DNA of 64,000 bases from Ferrovibrio sp046297595 (GTDB lineage Bacteria; Pseudomonadota; Alphaproteobacteria; Ferrovibrionales; Ferrovibrionaceae). How positions within the stretch are numbered: the stretch's first letter is position 1; each line of letters opens with the position of its first letter. The stretch covers positions 62,001 to 126,000 of the forward strand of contig NZ_JBKBHT010000003.1 in the NCBI RefSeq assembly GCF_046297595.1. The letters run 5' to 3'. The notes under the pieces were generated by a model that was given only the letters and a program-made list of their open reading frames with translations, searched no databases and was not told the origin of the DNA. This document shows, piece after piece, positions 53,371 through 63,863 of this stretch. The position numbers and the translations under genes are program-made.

Positions 53371-56326
53371 TCCCGCCGTCTACACCATCCCGCCAGGCCG
53401 GCCGTTTCTGGACCTGCTCGCGGCTGGCATGCTGCAACGCTGGGGCAAAGACCCGATTGAGCTCTCCCGCATCACCATCCTGCTGCCCACGCGCCGCGCC
53501 TGCCGTGCGCTGGCCGAGGCCTTCCTGCGCCTGAGCGATGGCGCCGCGCTGCTGCTGCCGCAGATACGGCCGCTGGGCGATATCGACGAGGACGAACTGG
53601 AACTGCGCGGCATCGGCGGCGATGGCGGGGAGGCCCAGCCTTTCTCCACACTGGATCGCAGCCTGCTGCTGGCTAAGTTGGTGCTGGCCTCGCCGCTGGC
53701 AGGACACGATCCCGCCAATGCCCTGCGCCTGGCACGTGAACTCGGCCATCTGCTCGATGCTGTCGCCACCGAGGAAACCTCGCTGGACAAGCTGCCAGAT
53801 CTGGTGCCGCTGGAACTCGCCGGCCACTGGCAGCAGACGCTCGATTTCCTGCAGGTGATCCGTCAGGCCTGGCCGGCCATCAAGATGGAACAAGGCCGGC
53901 TGGATACCGCCGAATACCGCCAGCGCCTGACCCAGCGCTGGATCGAACACTGGCAGGAGAATCCGCCCGCCGATCCGGTGATCGCCGCCGGCTCCACCGG
54001 CACAATCCCGGCCACCGCGCGTCTGCTGAAACTGGCGGCCCGGCTGCCGCAGGGCGCCGTGGTACTGCCCGGCCTGGATACCAGCCTCGACGAGGCCGCA
54101 TGGCAGGGCGCACGCGATGAGCCGACCCATCCCCAGCATGCCCTGGCGCATCTGCTCGACACCATGGGCGTGCTGCGGAACGAAGTCAGGCCATGGCCTG
54201 CTGAAGATGGCGACACAACCATCGAAACCACGCGCGCTGCGTTGCTGTCGTCTGCCCTGCTGCCGCCCGGAGAAACTCATCGCTGGCGCGAACTGTCGGG
54301 CGGCATCGCCGACGATGCCTTTCGCAACCTGCACCGCATAGAAGCACCCGGCCCGCGCGAGGAGGCACTGGCCATCGCACTGGCCATGCGCGAAACGCTG
54401 GAACAACCCGGCCGCACCGCCGCACTGGTCACGCCGGATCGTATGCTGGCGCGACGCGTGGCTGCCGAGCTGACGCGCTATGGCATCGAGATCGACGATT
54501 CCGCCGGCCAGCCCCTGGGCCAGATGCCGCCCGCGGTATTCCTGCGCCTGATCGCAGAAGCCGTGGCAGAGGATTTCAGTGCCGTTGCCCTGCTGGCCTT
54601 GCTCAAGCATCCCTTCTGCCGGCTGGGTATGGCACGACAGGACCTGCTGCGCTGGGCGCGCCGAATCGAACGCAAGGTATTGCGCCGTGGACAGCCGAAG
54701 CAGGGTCTCGATGCCTTGGCCCTTCAACTGGCCGAGCATGCCGACCTGTTGCCGCCGCTGGCGCGGCTGAAAACCGCCATGGAGCCTCTGGTCGCCGCGA
54801 TACGGCAGGACGAGACGGAACTGCATACGCTGCTGGAGGCGCAGATCCGCGCCGCCGATGCGCTGGCGCAAACCAACGACGGGGAACCTCCCAGCCTGTG
54901 GCAGCATGAAGATGGCGAAGCCCTGCACGACCTGATCACCGAATTACTGAAGGCCGCGCCGCATTTCGGTACGCTGAAGCCGGCTGCCTGGCCGCGCCTG
55001 CTGGAAGCCCTGCTGGAAGGTCAGATGGTGCGGCCGCGTTATGGCCGTCATCCACGCCTGTTCATCTGGGGCCTGCTGGAAGCACGTCTGCAGCATGCCG
55101 ACCGCATCATCCTCGGCGGCCTCAACGAAGGCACCTGGCCGCCGCAGGCCCGGGAAGACCCCTGGCTGAGCCGCCCGATGCGCCAGCATCTGGGCCTCAG
55201 CGCGCCGGAACGCCGGCTGGGCCAGACCGCGCAGGATTTTGTGCAGGCCGCCAGCAGCCACGAAGTGATCCTCACTCGCGCATCCAAAGTCGACGGCACA
55301 CCAACCGTACCGGCACGCTGGTTGTTGCGGCTGGATGCGTTGCTGAAGGACGATGCGCGCTGGCAGGCCACGCTGGCACCGCGTTATCTCGCCTGGACCG
55401 AATGGCTCGACCGCCCGGCCGCCGCAGTCTCCATCGCCGCGCCGCGCCCCACGCCGCCGCTGGAGGCGCGGCCGCGCGAGCTGTATGTCACGGCTATCGA
55501 AAAATGGGTCCGTGATCCTTACGAAGTCTATGCGCGGCGCATCCTTGGCCTGCGCCGGCTTGACCCGCCGGGCCAGCCGCCGGATGCCAGGCTGCGTGGC
55601 GACGTCATCCACGCCGTGCTGGAAACCTTTCTGGCCCGCCATGGCGAAAACCTGCCGGATGACGCGACGGCATTGCCGGAACTGCTCGAACTGGGTCGCA
55701 TGAAATTCGGCGCATGGCTGGAACGGCCGGAAATCGCCGCGCTGTGGTGGCCACGTTTCGAACGCGCCATGCGCTGGTTCCTGACCAATGAGCGCGAACG
55801 CCGCGCCGCCGGGTTCCGTCCCGCATTGCTGGAGCGCGAGGGCAGCTATGCTTTTGACGCACCCGGCGGCTCCTTCACGTTGAAAGCCAAGGCCGACCGC
55901 ATCGACCGCAATGCGGCCGATGGCCGTCTGGCGGTGCTGGATTACAAGACCGGCCGCCCACCCTCGCCCAAACAGGTGCAGACCGGCCTGTCCCCGCAAC
56001 TCGCGCTGGAAGCGGCCATCGCCACACATGGCGGTTTCGAAGGGCTCGATCCGGCGAGGATCGCCGAACTGGTCTATATCCGGCTTGGCGGCGGCGATCC
56101 GCCGGGCGAGGCCAAACCCGTCGAAGGCGGCCGCCCACCGGTTTCGCCGCCCGATATTCTCGCTGACGAAGCTCTGGCCCGCCTGCAGGCCTGGGTGGCG
56201 AAATTCGACGATCCCACCACACCCTACCTGTCACGGCCGCGGCCGCAATTCGTCGATTATGCCGGCGACTACGACCACCTCGCCCGCGTGGCCGAACGCG
56301 CCGAAGGCGGCGGAGAAGACGCATGA
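53360..56326 (+). CDS. addB: Double-strand break repair protein AddB
   Basis: A 988-residue subunit of the AddAB helicase-nuclease that resects DNA ends before RecA loading. The N-terminal half has a UvrD-like inactive helicase fold (with TILLPTRRACRAL), and the C-terminal RecB-like nuclease motif is VLDYKTGRP (Asp861, Lys863). Only two cysteines are present and none near the nuclease domain, so the Fe-S cluster known in Bacillus AddB cannot form; this is usual in alphaproteobacteria. The start is ATG 53360 inside murU; an in-frame 53321 start is unlikely. It overlaps addA by four bases. Confidence 0.93.
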   Translation: MATDPAVYTIPPGRPFLDLLAAGMLQRWGKDPIELSRITILLPTRRACRALAEAFLRLSDGAALLLPQIRPLGDIDEDELELRGIGGDGGEAQPFSTLDRSLLLAKLVLASPLAGHDPANALRLARELGHLLDAVATEETSLDKLPDLVPLELAGHWQQTLDFLQVIRQAWPAIKMEQGRLDTAEYRQRLTQRWIEHWQENPPADPVIAAGSTGTIPATARLLKLAARLPQGAVVLPGLDTSLDEAAWQGARDEPTHPQHALAHLLDTMGVLRNEVRPWPAEDGDTTIETTRAALLSSALLPPGETHRWRELSGGIADDAFRNLHRIEAPGPREEALAIALAMRETLEQPGRTAALVTPDRMLARRVAAELTRYGIEIDDSAGQPLGQMPPAVFLRLIAEAVAEDFSAVALLALLKHPFCRLGMARQDLLRWARRIERKVLRRGQPKQGLDALALQLAEHADLLPPLARLKTAMEPLVAAIRQDETELHTLLEAQIRAADALAQTNDGEPPSLWQHEDGEALHDLITELLKAAPHFGTLKPAAWPRLLEALLEGQMVRPRYGRHPRLFIWGLLEARLQHADRIILGGLNEGTWPPQAREDPWLSRPMRQHLGLSAPERRLGQTAQDFVQAASSHEVILTRASKVDGTPTVPARWLLRLDALLKDDARWQATLAPRYLAWTEWLDRPAAAVSIAAPRPTPPLEARPRELYVTAIEKWVRDPYEVYARRILGLRRLDPPGQPPDARLRGDVIHAVLETFLARHGENLPDDATALPELLELGRMKFGAWLERPEIAALWWPRFERAMRWFLTNERERRAAGFRPALLEREGSYAFDAPGGSFTLKAKADRIDRNAADGRLAVLDYKTGRPPSPKQVQTGLSPQLALEAAIATHGGFEGLDPARIAELVYIRLGGGDPPGEAKPVEGGRPPVSPPDILADEALARLQAWVAKFDDPTTPYLSRPRPQFVDYAGDYDHLARVAERAEGGGEDA

Positions 56327-59300
56327 GCGAGCTTCACGCCCACCAGACCAACCAGCGCGTCGCCGCCGATCCGAACCTGTCGGCCTGGGTGGCCGCCAAT
56401 GCCGGATCGGGCAAGACCCGCGTGCTGGTCGACCGCGTCACCCGCCTGCTGCTGATGGGCACGCGGCCAAGCGGCATCCTCTGCCTCACCTTCACCAAGG
56501 CCGCCGCCGCCGAGATGGCCCTGCGCCTGACCGAGCGCCTGGGCAAATGGACCACGCTGGCCGACGCGGCCCTGAAAACCGAACTGCTCGATCTGCTTGG
56601 CCAGCAGGTCGGCGAAGCAGACATGATTGCAGCGCGCAAATTGTTCGCCCGTACCCTGGAATCGCCGGGCGGCCTGCGGCTGCAGACCGTGCATGCCTTC
56701 TGCGAGGCCTTGCTGAAACGTTTCCCCGTCGAGGCCGGCGTGCCGCCGGGCTTTGCCGTCGCCGACGAGGCGGTGACCAGGGAACTCTTCGCGGTGGCGC
56801 GCGACCGCGTGCTGGCCGACGGACTGAACGATCCGGCTTTCGAGGCGGTGATCCGCTTCTTCGCCGAACGCGTGGACGACAGCCGCTTCGGCAACCTGAT
56901 CAAGGTGCTGCTCGGCAAACGACGCGACCTCGGCCTGCTATTGCAGGCGCATGGCGGCTCTGCGGCGGCTTCCGGCGCGCTCTATGCCCAGCTTGGCCTG
57001 CCACCCGATGCCACGCGCGGGGCCATCATCGGTGTGCATGTTGCCGGCATGGCTATGGCCGATCTGCGACGCGCGGTGGGCGCGCTGGTGCAGGGTGGCA
57101 CGAATGACCGCAAACTGGGTGAACCACTGGCCGGCTGGCTGGCCGCCGATAGCCCTGTCGAACGCTTCGAAGCCGAATGGCTGGCGTCTTTCTTCACCCA
57201 GAAAGGCGAACCGCGCAGCAACCTTGCCAGCAAGGCAGCGCTGAAGGCCGATCCATCCTGTGCCGATACCCTGAAGCAGGAACAGGACCGACTGATCGCC
57301 CTGCTGCAGCAGCTCAATGCGGTCGCCATCGCCGAGGCCACCTCCATGCTGCTGCGGCTGGGCGAGCGACTGCTGGATGCCTATGGCGCGCTGAAGACCG
57401 CCCATGGCCTGCTGGATTACGACGACCTGATCCTGAAAAGCCGCGACCTGCTGGTGGAACCCAGCCAGGTGCCCTGGGTGATGTTCAAGCTGGACCAGGG
57501 CATCGACCATATCCTGGTCGACGAGGCGCAGGATACCAGCCCCGATCAATGGTCGGTGGTGGCGGCCCTGGCGGAGGAATTCTTCAGCGGTGCCGGCGCG
57601 CATGACGGCCCACGTCGCACCATCTTCGCCGTCGGTGACGTCAAGCAGTCGATCTACAGCTTTCAGGGCGCGCGGCCGCAGGCCTTCCTCGACATGCGCA
57701 GCGACTTCCGCCGCCGCGCCGAGGCCGTGGGCGAACAATTGCATCCCGTGCCACTGGAAATGTCGTTCCGCTCGGCGCCTGCCATACTGCAACTGGTGGA
57801 CGCCGTCTTTGCGCAGGACGCCGCCAGGCCCGGCGTGGTGGAAGACGACCGCCCGCTGCACCACAAGGCCAGGCGCGCGGAAGAAGCTGGCCGCATCGAA
57901 CTCTGGCCACCGTTCAAGCCCGACCCGAAAGCGCAGAGCGAACCCTGGGATGCGCCGCTGGATTATGTCGGCCGGAAGGATCCGCGCGTACGGCTGGCCG
58001 AGACCATCGCGGCGCGGATCAGGCACTGGATCGACACCGAAGACCTGCCCGCCCTTGGCCGCCGCATCCAGCCCGGCGACGTGATGATCCTGGTGCGGCG
58101 GCGCAATGTGTTCTTCGAGGCCATGGTGCAGGCATTGAAGAACGCCAATGTGCCGGTAGCCGGTGCCGACCGCATGATCCTGGCCGAACAGGTCGCGGTT
58201 CTCGATCTGCTGGCGCTGGGCGCTTTCTGCCTGCTGCCCGACGACGACCTGACGCTGGCCGCCGTGCTGAAAGGCCCGCTGTTCAATTTCAGCGAGGACG
58301 ACCTCTTCGCACTGTGCTGGCGGCGGCAGGAAACCCGACTATGGCGTGAACTGCGCCGCCGCGCCCATGAACGGCCGCACTGGCAGGCTGCCTGCGATGA
58401 GTTGCGCCAGATGCTTGGCCGTGCCGACCTGATGCCGCCTTTTGCTTTCTATAGCGCGATGCTGGGCGCCGGCGGCGGCCGGCGCCGCCTGATCGCCCGG
58501 CTGGGCAGCCAAGCCAACGAACCGATCGATGAATTCCTCAGCGCCACCCTGGCCTATGAACGCGAGGCCGCGCCCTGCCTGCAGGGTTTCCTCGCCTGGT
58601 TCCCGCGCCATGCCGGCGAGATCAAGCGCGACCTCGATCAGGGCCGCAACGAGGTGCGCGTACTGACCGTGCATGGTGCCAAGGGCCTGGAGGCGCCGGT
58701 GGTGATCCTGCCCGATTGCTGCGACCTGCCGCAGGACAAGGATGGCGAAGGCCTGCTCTGGGGCGAGGCACCGCAGCCGCCGCGGCGGCCCGTGATGGGC
58801 GGCCCGCGTGCCGCCCAGGCCGTGCCGCAACTCTACTGGCCGATGCGCAAGGACAACGACACGGCATTGACCACTGCTCTGCGCAGCGCCCGCCGCGCCG
58901 AGCAGATGGCGGAATACCGCCGCCTGCTCTATGTGGCGCTGACGCGCGCCCGCGACCGGCTGTATGTCTGCGGCTATCTCAACGGCAAAACCGCCGACAG
59001 CGGCCCGCCGCAGGGAAGCTGGTACGATCTGGTCTCCGCCGGTTTCGCCAGCCTGCAGCCGCAACAGGTCGTCGCCCTGCCCTGGGGCGATGAGGGATTG
59101 CGGTTTGAAACCTTCCCCGGCCAGCAGGCGAAAGCGGTTCCGCCCGAGATTCAGCCAGGGCATTTTACAGCGCCGATCTGGCTGCATCATCCGCCGCCGC
59201 CAGAACCGGCACCACCACGCCCGCTCAGCCCCTCACGCCCGAGCAAGGCCGAACCGCCGCCGCTCGGCCCCACCGCGCCGGACCGCCGCGCCGGCCTGGC

Positions 59301-59799
59301 GCGCGGCAAACTGATCCACCGGCTGCTGCAGACCCTGCCCGATCTGTCCGAAGCGGAACGCGCACAGGCTGCCGCGCGCTATCTCGCCCATCCGATGCAT
59401 GGCCTGGCGCAGGCATCCCGGGCCGAGATTGCCCGTGAGGCATTGGCCGTGCTTGCCGATCCCATTTTCGCTGCGGTCTTCGCATCCAACGCCCATGTTG
59501 AAGCACCACTGGTCGGCCGTCTGGGCGAGCGGCTGGTGAGCGGCCAGATCGATCGCCTGCTGGTGACGGACACGGCCGTGCTGGTGGTTGATTTCAAGAC
59601 CAACCGACCGCCGCCGGCCAGGCCCGAAGAGGTCGACCCCGCCTATCTGGATCAAATGGCACTGTATCGCGGATTATTGCAGGCGATTTTCCCGGATCGC
59701 CCGGTCAGGGCCGCCCTGTTATGGACCTATGCGCCGCGCCTGATGCCCCTGCCCGACAGCCTGCTGGATCGGCGGCTGGCAAATTTCACCGCAACGTGA
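56323..59799 (+). CDS. addA: Double-strand break repair helicase AddA
   Basis: An 1158-residue UvrD-family helicase with C-terminal nuclease domain. Walker A is ANAGSGKT (Lys31, Thr32), Walker B/motif II is ILVDEAQDTSPDQW, motif III FAVGDVKQSIYSFQGA, and motif V/VI are in VHGAKGLEAPVV and YVALTRARD. The nuclease motif is VVDFKTNRP (Asp1090, Lys1092) with a downstream QMALYRGLL. All parts for end resection are present. In many relatives trxA follows addA; here a DUF1223 gene does. Confidence 0.95.
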   Translation: MSELHAHQTNQRVAADPNLSAWVAANAGSGKTRVLVDRVTRLLLMGTRPSGILCLTFTKAAAAEMALRLTERLGKWTTLADAALKTELLDLLGQQVGEADMIAARKLFARTLESPGGLRLQTVHAFCEALLKRFPVEAGVPPGFAVADEAVTRELFAVARDRVLADGLNDPAFEAVIRFFAERVDDSRFGNLIKVLLGKRRDLGLLLQAHGGSAAASGALYAQLGLPPDATRGAIIGVHVAGMAMADLRRAVGALVQGGTNDRKLGEPLAGWLAADSPVERFEAEWLASFFTQKGEPRSNLASKAALKADPSCADTLKQEQDRLIALLQQLNAVAIAEATSMLLRLGERLLDAYGALKTAHGLLDYDDLILKSRDLLVEPSQVPWVMFKLDQGIDHILVDEAQDTSPDQWSVVAALAEEFFSGAGAHDGPRRTIFAVGDVKQSIYSFQGARPQAFLDMRSDFRRRAEAVGEQLHPVPLEMSFRSAPAILQLVDAVFAQDAARPGVVEDDRPLHHKARRAEEAGRIELWPPFKPDPKAQSEPWDAPLDYVGRKDPRVRLAETIAARIRHWIDTEDLPALGRRIQPGDVMILVRRRNVFFEAMVQALKNANVPVAGADRMILAEQVAVLDLLALGAFCLLPDDDLTLAAVLKGPLFNFSEDDLFALCWRRQETRLWRELRRRAHERPHWQAACDELRQMLGRADLMPPFAFYSAMLGAGGGRRRLIARLGSQANEPIDEFLSATLAYEREAAPCLQGFLAWFPRHAGEIKRDLDQGRNEVRVLTVHGAKGLEAPVVILPDCCDLPQDKDGEGLLWGEAPQPPRRPVMGGPRAAQAVPQLYWPMRKDNDTALTTALRSARRAEQMAEYRRLLYVALTRARDRLYVCGYLNGKTADSGPPQGSWYDLVSAGFASLQPQQVVALPWGDEGLRFETFPGQQAKAVPPEIQPGHFTAPIWLHHPPPPEPAPPRPLSPSRPSKAEPPPLGPTAPDRRAGLARGKLIHRLLQTLPDLSEAERAQAAARYLAHPMHGLAQASRAEIAREALAVLADPIFAAVFASNAHVEAPLVGRLGERLVSGQIDRLLVTDTAVLVVDFKTNRPPPARPEEVDPAYLDQMALYRGLLQAIFPDRPVRAALLWTYAPRLMPLPDSLLDRRLANFTAT

Positions 59800-59836
59800 C
59801 TGGTCGGGATGCCACCGAATGCCTAGTTTCAGCGGC

Positions 59837-60601
59837 ATGACGATGGGAACGCGACATTGGCTCTCGCTGGGGCTGTCGGCCATGCTGGTTGCACTTCTGG
59901 CGCTGGTTACAGGCCAGCCGGCCCGCGCACAGACGTCTGCGCCGTCGCAGCTGGTGGTACTGGAGCTGTTCACCAGTCAAGGCTGCAATTCATGTCCGCC
60001 GGCCGATGCGCTGATGACCGAATGGGCGAAGAAGCCCGGCGTACTGCCGATCTCGCTGCATGTCGATTACTGGGATTATCTCGGCTGGAAGGACACGCTG
60101 AGCCGCAAGGGCCACAATGTCCGCCAGCAGGATTACGCGCGTGGCATCGGCAATCGCCAGATCTATACACCGCAGGTGGTGATCGACGGCCAGTTCCAGG
60201 CGGTGGGCTCCAATCGCGAAGCTGTGGAAAAGGCTCTGGCCAAGGCCAGCAGACAGACCCATGTACCGCTGCGTGCGGAGCGCGGCAGGGCCAAGGGCTG
60301 GCAGATCGTGGTGCCTGACATGCCGAACTGGCAGGGCGAGGCCAAACTGCTGCTCTGCCGTTATGACCGCAAGCATGATGTGACCATAGAGCGCGGCGAG
60401 AACCATGGCCGCACGCTGAGCTATCTGAATGTGGCCCGCGCCTGGAACGAATTCGGTCGCTGGAATGGCCGGGCCGGACGCTACGACGTGCCCGACCTCG
60501 ATGGCACCGACTGGAGTCACCAGGGCGCCGTCGTCATGTTGCAGATGCTCAATGCCGGTTCCAACGGGCCGATCATCGGCGCCGTCGATCTCAAACCCTG
60601 A
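59837..60601 (+). CDS. DUF1223 exported thioredoxin-like protein
   Basis: A 254-residue protein with a signal peptide (hydrophobic residues 8-25, cleavage after ARAQ-like) and a thioredoxin-like domain of the DUF1223 family. The CxxC motif is Cys50-Cys53 in FTSQGCNSCPPAD. The conserved HVDYWDYLGWKD and YTPQVVIDG stretches fit the family. A periplasmic thiol-disulfide role is likely but unproven. Start candidates are 59819, 59837 and 59843; 59837 gives the best signal peptide. It follows addA by 37 bases. Confidence 0.83.
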   Translation: MTMGTRHWLSLGLSAMLVALLALVTGQPARAQTSAPSQLVVLELFTSQGCNSCPPADALMTEWAKKPGVLPISLHVDYWDYLGWKDTLSRKGHNVRQQDYARGIGNRQIYTPQVVIDGQFQAVGSNREAVEKALAKASRQTHVPLRAERGRAKGWQIVVPDMPNWQGEAKLLLCRYDRKHDVTIERGENHGRTLSYLNVARAWNEFGRWNGRAGRYDVPDLDGTDWSHQGAVVMLQMLNAGSNGPIIGAVDLKP

Positions 60602-60702
60602 CCGTCCTTCCCGCTGCCGTTACGGCAGTCGTTGACAGCCCAGCCCCACCGCCCGAAGCTGAGAGACGGAAATCAGGGAGTCGCCAGAAGGGGGTCCCCC
60701 AA

Positions 60703-61128
60703 ATGCAGGTGATCCAGCGGATCGAACATCGCATGCGACTGGCCGATCGCAACGATCTGCCGCGCCTGATCGAGATCGCACAAAGCGCGCTCTCCGATGC
60801 GGCGAAGCTGGATTTCCATGCCCTGCAGCACGAGCAATCCCTGTTCCTGGCCGAATGGCGCACCGCCATCGACGGCTTCGCCGTATTCCTGCCCCTGCAG
60901 GAGAGCCTGCTGGTACATCGCTTGGCCGTGGCCGAGGAGGCACGTGGACGCGGCCTGGGCGGCTGGATGCTGGATGTCGCCGGCCATCATGCCCGCCAGC
61001 TCGGGCTGCAGGCCGTGGAGGTGCAGCGCGCCATCGGGGAACGCGACAGCATCGCCTGGCTGCAACGGCGTGGCTTCAGCCCGATGCCCCATGGCGGCAA
61101 CCGGCTTTATCTTCGCCGCCCCGTTTGA
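60703..61128 (+). CDS. GNAT family N-acetyltransferase
   Basis: A 141-residue acetyltransferase. The acetyl-CoA loop is in VAEEARGRGLGGWML (about residues 76-90), and the C-terminal AWLQRRGFSPMP fits the last part of the fold. The acceptor is unknown. It starts 101 bases after the DUF1223 gene and is followed by the Nudix gene 31 bases later. Confidence 0.85.
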   Translation: MQVIQRIEHRMRLADRNDLPRLIEIAQSALSDAAKLDFHALQHEQSLFLAEWRTAIDGFAVFLPLQESLLVHRLAVAEEARGRGLGGWMLDVAGHHARQLGLQAVEVQRAIGERDSIAWLQRRGFSPMPHGGNRLYLRRPV

Positions 61129-61159
61129 GAATCAGAACAAGAAACCGAAGGAAACGCCA

Positions 61160-61957
61160 ATGACCGAGACGAAATCCGCCCTGCTGCCGTCCAGCACGAT
61201 CCTGATGCTGCGCGATGGCGATGCGGGACTGGAAGTGTTCATGGTCAAACGCCACCACGCCATCGATTTTGCCTCCGGCGCCATGGTATTTCCCGGCGGC
61301 AAACTGGCGGCGGGCGACAGCGATCCGGTATTGCAGGGCCGCCATGCCCGGCCGGGTAATTTCGCCCCGGCGCTCACGCCTTTTGCCTTCGGCGCGATCC
61401 GCGAAGCCTTCGAGGAATCCGGGCTGCTGCTCGCGCGTCCGAAAGGCGACGGCAAGCTGTTGTCGGCCGAACGCGCCGCCGCCCTGGAAGCCTGGCGCGA
61501 GCCGCTCAATCGCGGTGACAAATCCCTGCGTGACCTGGCCGAGGCCGAGAACCTGGATTACGCCCTGGACTGCATGGTGCCCTTCGCCCACTGGATCACG
61601 CCCGAGGTGATGCCGAAGCGCTTCGACACCTGGTTTTTCCTGGCGCGCGCGCCGGAGGGCCAGATCGGCGCCCATGACGGCAGCGAGTCGGTCGATTCCG
61701 AATGGATCGCGCCGCAGGCCGCGCTGGATGCCTGGGAAGCCAAGACCCGCACCATTGTGTTCGCCACCCGCATGCAGCTGGTGAAGCTGGCCCGCGCGCG
61801 CAGCGTGGACGAGGCGCTGGCCCAGGCGGCGCAGACGCCCATCGTCGACGTGATGCCGGTGCTGGACAAGGCCAGCTTCGCCGAGCCGCATCTGCGCATT
61901 CCGGCCGAAGCCGGCTATGGCGTGACGGAAGTGCCGCTCAGCCGCGTCGGGATGTAA
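61160..61957 (+). CDS. Nudix hydrolase with interrupted Nudix box
   Basis: A 265-residue enzyme of the long NUDT19-like group, which includes CoA and nucleotide diphosphatases. The Nudix box is split by an insertion of about 35 residues: FPGGKLAAGD (near residue 44) and then FGAIREAFEESGLLL (near 81). Catalytic glutamates are in REAFEESG. ATG 61160 is preceded by GAAGGAA, which decides the start against a longer frame. It ends convergent with htpG; CAGGCC/GGCCTG in the 20-base gap might form a weak hairpin. Confidence 0.88.
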   Translation: MTETKSALLPSSTILMLRDGDAGLEVFMVKRHHAIDFASGAMVFPGGKLAAGDSDPVLQGRHARPGNFAPALTPFAFGAIREAFEESGLLLARPKGDGKLLSAERAAALEAWREPLNRGDKSLRDLAEAENLDYALDCMVPFAHWITPEVMPKRFDTWFFLARAPEGQIGAHDGSESVDSEWIAPQAALDAWEAKTRTIVFATRMQLVKLARARSVDEALAQAAQTPIVDVMPVLDKASFAEPHLRIPAEAGYGVTEVPLSRVGM

Positions 61958-61977
61958 TCAGGCCTAAAGGGCCTGGT

Positions 61978-63840
61978 CTAGAGCGCCTTGGCCATCACCC
62001 GCGCCAGCCGCTGGGCGAAGCCGGCCGGATCGGCCAGCGGCTCGCCTTCCACCAGCCGCGCCTGATCGAGCAGCAGCTGGGCGGCATCATTCAGCGCATC
62101 GACCGCGCCGGGCTGCTGCGCCCGCGCCGCCAGCGCCCCGATCAGGGCATGGCCCGGATTGATCTCAAGGATGCGCGGGCTGGTCTTGTCCAGCTTCTGG
62201 TGCAGGCGCAGCAAGCGCTCCAGATGCATGTCCATGTCGCCATCGGCCGCTACCAGACAAACGGCGCTGTCGGTCAGCCGTTTGGATTCCCGCACATCCT
62301 TCACCGCATCGCCCAGAACCTGCTTCAGCGCGGCGATCAGCGTGCCAAGCGCAGCGCCTTCCACCTTCTCACCATCTTCCGGCTTCGTCTCGCCGGCATC
62401 CGGTACGACATCCAGGTCGGCGCCGGCGCGTGTCGCGGACTTCACCGGCTTGCCGGCGTAATCCTGCACGACCGAAAGCCAGAAATCGTCGACCGGATCG
62501 GTCAGCAGCAGAACTTCCACACCCTTGGCGCGGAAGCCTTCCAGTTGCGGGCTGCGCTTGAGCTGGTCGATCTGGTCGCCGTTGATGACGTAGATCGCGC
62601 TCTGGCCGTCTTTCATCGCGGCGACATACTCGTCCAGCGATACCCAGCCTTCGCGCGACGACGAACGGAAGCGCGCCAGCTTGAGAAGCTGCTCCCGGTG
62701 CTCGGCATCCTCATAGATGCCTTCCTTCAGCACGGCGCCGAAATTCTCCCAGAAGGCGGCGTAGGCCGCGGCATCCTTACCGGCCTTCTTTTCCAGCTCG
62801 CCCAGCACGCGCCGGGTGATCGCCTGCCGGATGCGCGCCACGACCGGGTTATGCTGCAGCATCTCGCGGCTGACATTCAGCGGCAGATCGGCGGAATCGA
62901 CCACGCCACGCAGGAACCGTAGCCAGGCCGGCACCAGTTCATCGCAGCGGTCGGTGATGAATACCCGCCGGACATACAGCTTCAGCGCCGCCTTGCGCGC
63001 CGGATCGAACAGGTCGTGCGGGCGCATGCCCGGCACGAACAGCAGCAAGGTGTAATCCAGCTTGCCTTCGGCCCGGGCATGCAGCGTAAGCCAGGGTTCA
63101 TCGAAGGCATGGGCGACGTGGTGGTAGAAATCCGTGTATTGCTGCTCGGTGACTTCGGATTTCGGCCGCGACCACAGTGCGCTGGCGGCATTCAGGGTTT
63201 CCGCCTTGTCGCCATCCTGCAGCACGACCGGCAGCGCGATGTGATCGGAATAGGTCTTGACCACATGGCGCAGGCGCATGGGGTCGAGGAATTCGTCCTC
63301 GCCTTCGCGCAGATGCAGCAGGATGGTGGTGCCGCGTCCTTCCCGGCCCGCCTCGCCGATGCTGAATTCGCCCGATCCGTCGGAAACCCAGCACCAAGCC
63401 TGCATCTCGCCGGCCTTGCGCGAGACAACCTCCACCTTCGCCGCGACCATGAAGGCGGAATAAAAGCCGACGCCGAACTGGCCGATCAGGGCCATGTCCT
63501 TTGCGGCATCGCCGCTGAGCGAGGAGACGAACTCGCCGGTGCCCGAGCGCGCAATGGTGCCCAGATTGGCAATCAGTTCGTCGCGCCCCATGCCGATGCC
63601 GTTATCGGCGATGCTCAGGGTGCGCGCGGTCTTGTCGAAGGAAATGACGACTTTGAGTTCGGTGTCGCCCGCCCACAGATCCGGCTCGGTCTGCGCGGCG
63701 AAACGCAGCTTGTCGCAGGCATCGGAGGCGTTGGAGATCAACTCGCGAAGGAAGATTTCCTTCTGGCTGTAGAGGGCATGGGTGACGATATGCAGCAGCC
63801 GCGTCACCTCGGCCTGGAAATGCATGGTCTGGGCAGTCAT
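61978..63840 (-). CDS. htpG: Molecular chaperone HtpG (Hsp90)
   Basis: A 620-residue cytosolic chaperone. The ATP-binding motifs of the GHKL fold are intact: ELISNASDACDKLRF, IADNGIGMGRDELIANLGTIARSG and IGQFGVGFYSAFMVA. The middle domain carries the catalytic Arg region (LPLNVSREMLQHNPVV). The usual C-terminal dimerisation domain is present. The upstream gene on the same strand, only partly inside the window, ends 23 bases before its start. Confidence 0.97.
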   Translation of the reverse strand: MTAQTMHFQAEVTRLLHIVTHALYSQKEIFLRELISNASDACDKLRFAAQTEPDLWAGDTELKVVISFDKTARTLSIADNGIGMGRDELIANLGTIARSGTGEFVSSLSGDAAKDMALIGQFGVGFYSAFMVAAKVEVVSRKAGEMQAWCWVSDGSGEFSIGEAGREGRGTTILLHLREGEDEFLDPMRLRHVVKTYSDHIALPVVLQDGDKAETLNAASALWSRPKSEVTEQQYTDFYHHVAHAFDEPWLTLHARAEGKLDYTLLLFVPGMRPHDLFDPARKAALKLYVRRVFITDRCDELVPAWLRFLRGVVDSADLPLNVSREMLQHNPVVARIRQAITRRVLGELEKKAGKDAAAYAAFWENFGAVLKEGIYEDAEHREQLLKLARFRSSSREGWVSLDEYVAAMKDGQSAIYVINGDQIDQLKRSPQLEGFRAKGVEVLLLTDPVDDFWLSVVQDYAGKPVKSATRAGADLDVVPDAGETKPEDGEKVEGAALGTLIAALKQVLGDAVKDVRESKRLTDSAVCLVAADGDMDMHLERLLRLHQKLDKTSPRILEINPGHALIGALAARAQQPGAVDALNDAAQLLLDQARLVEGEPLADPAGFAQRLARVMAKAL

Positions 63841-63863
63841 CCCTGCGTCTCCCGTCTGATGCG

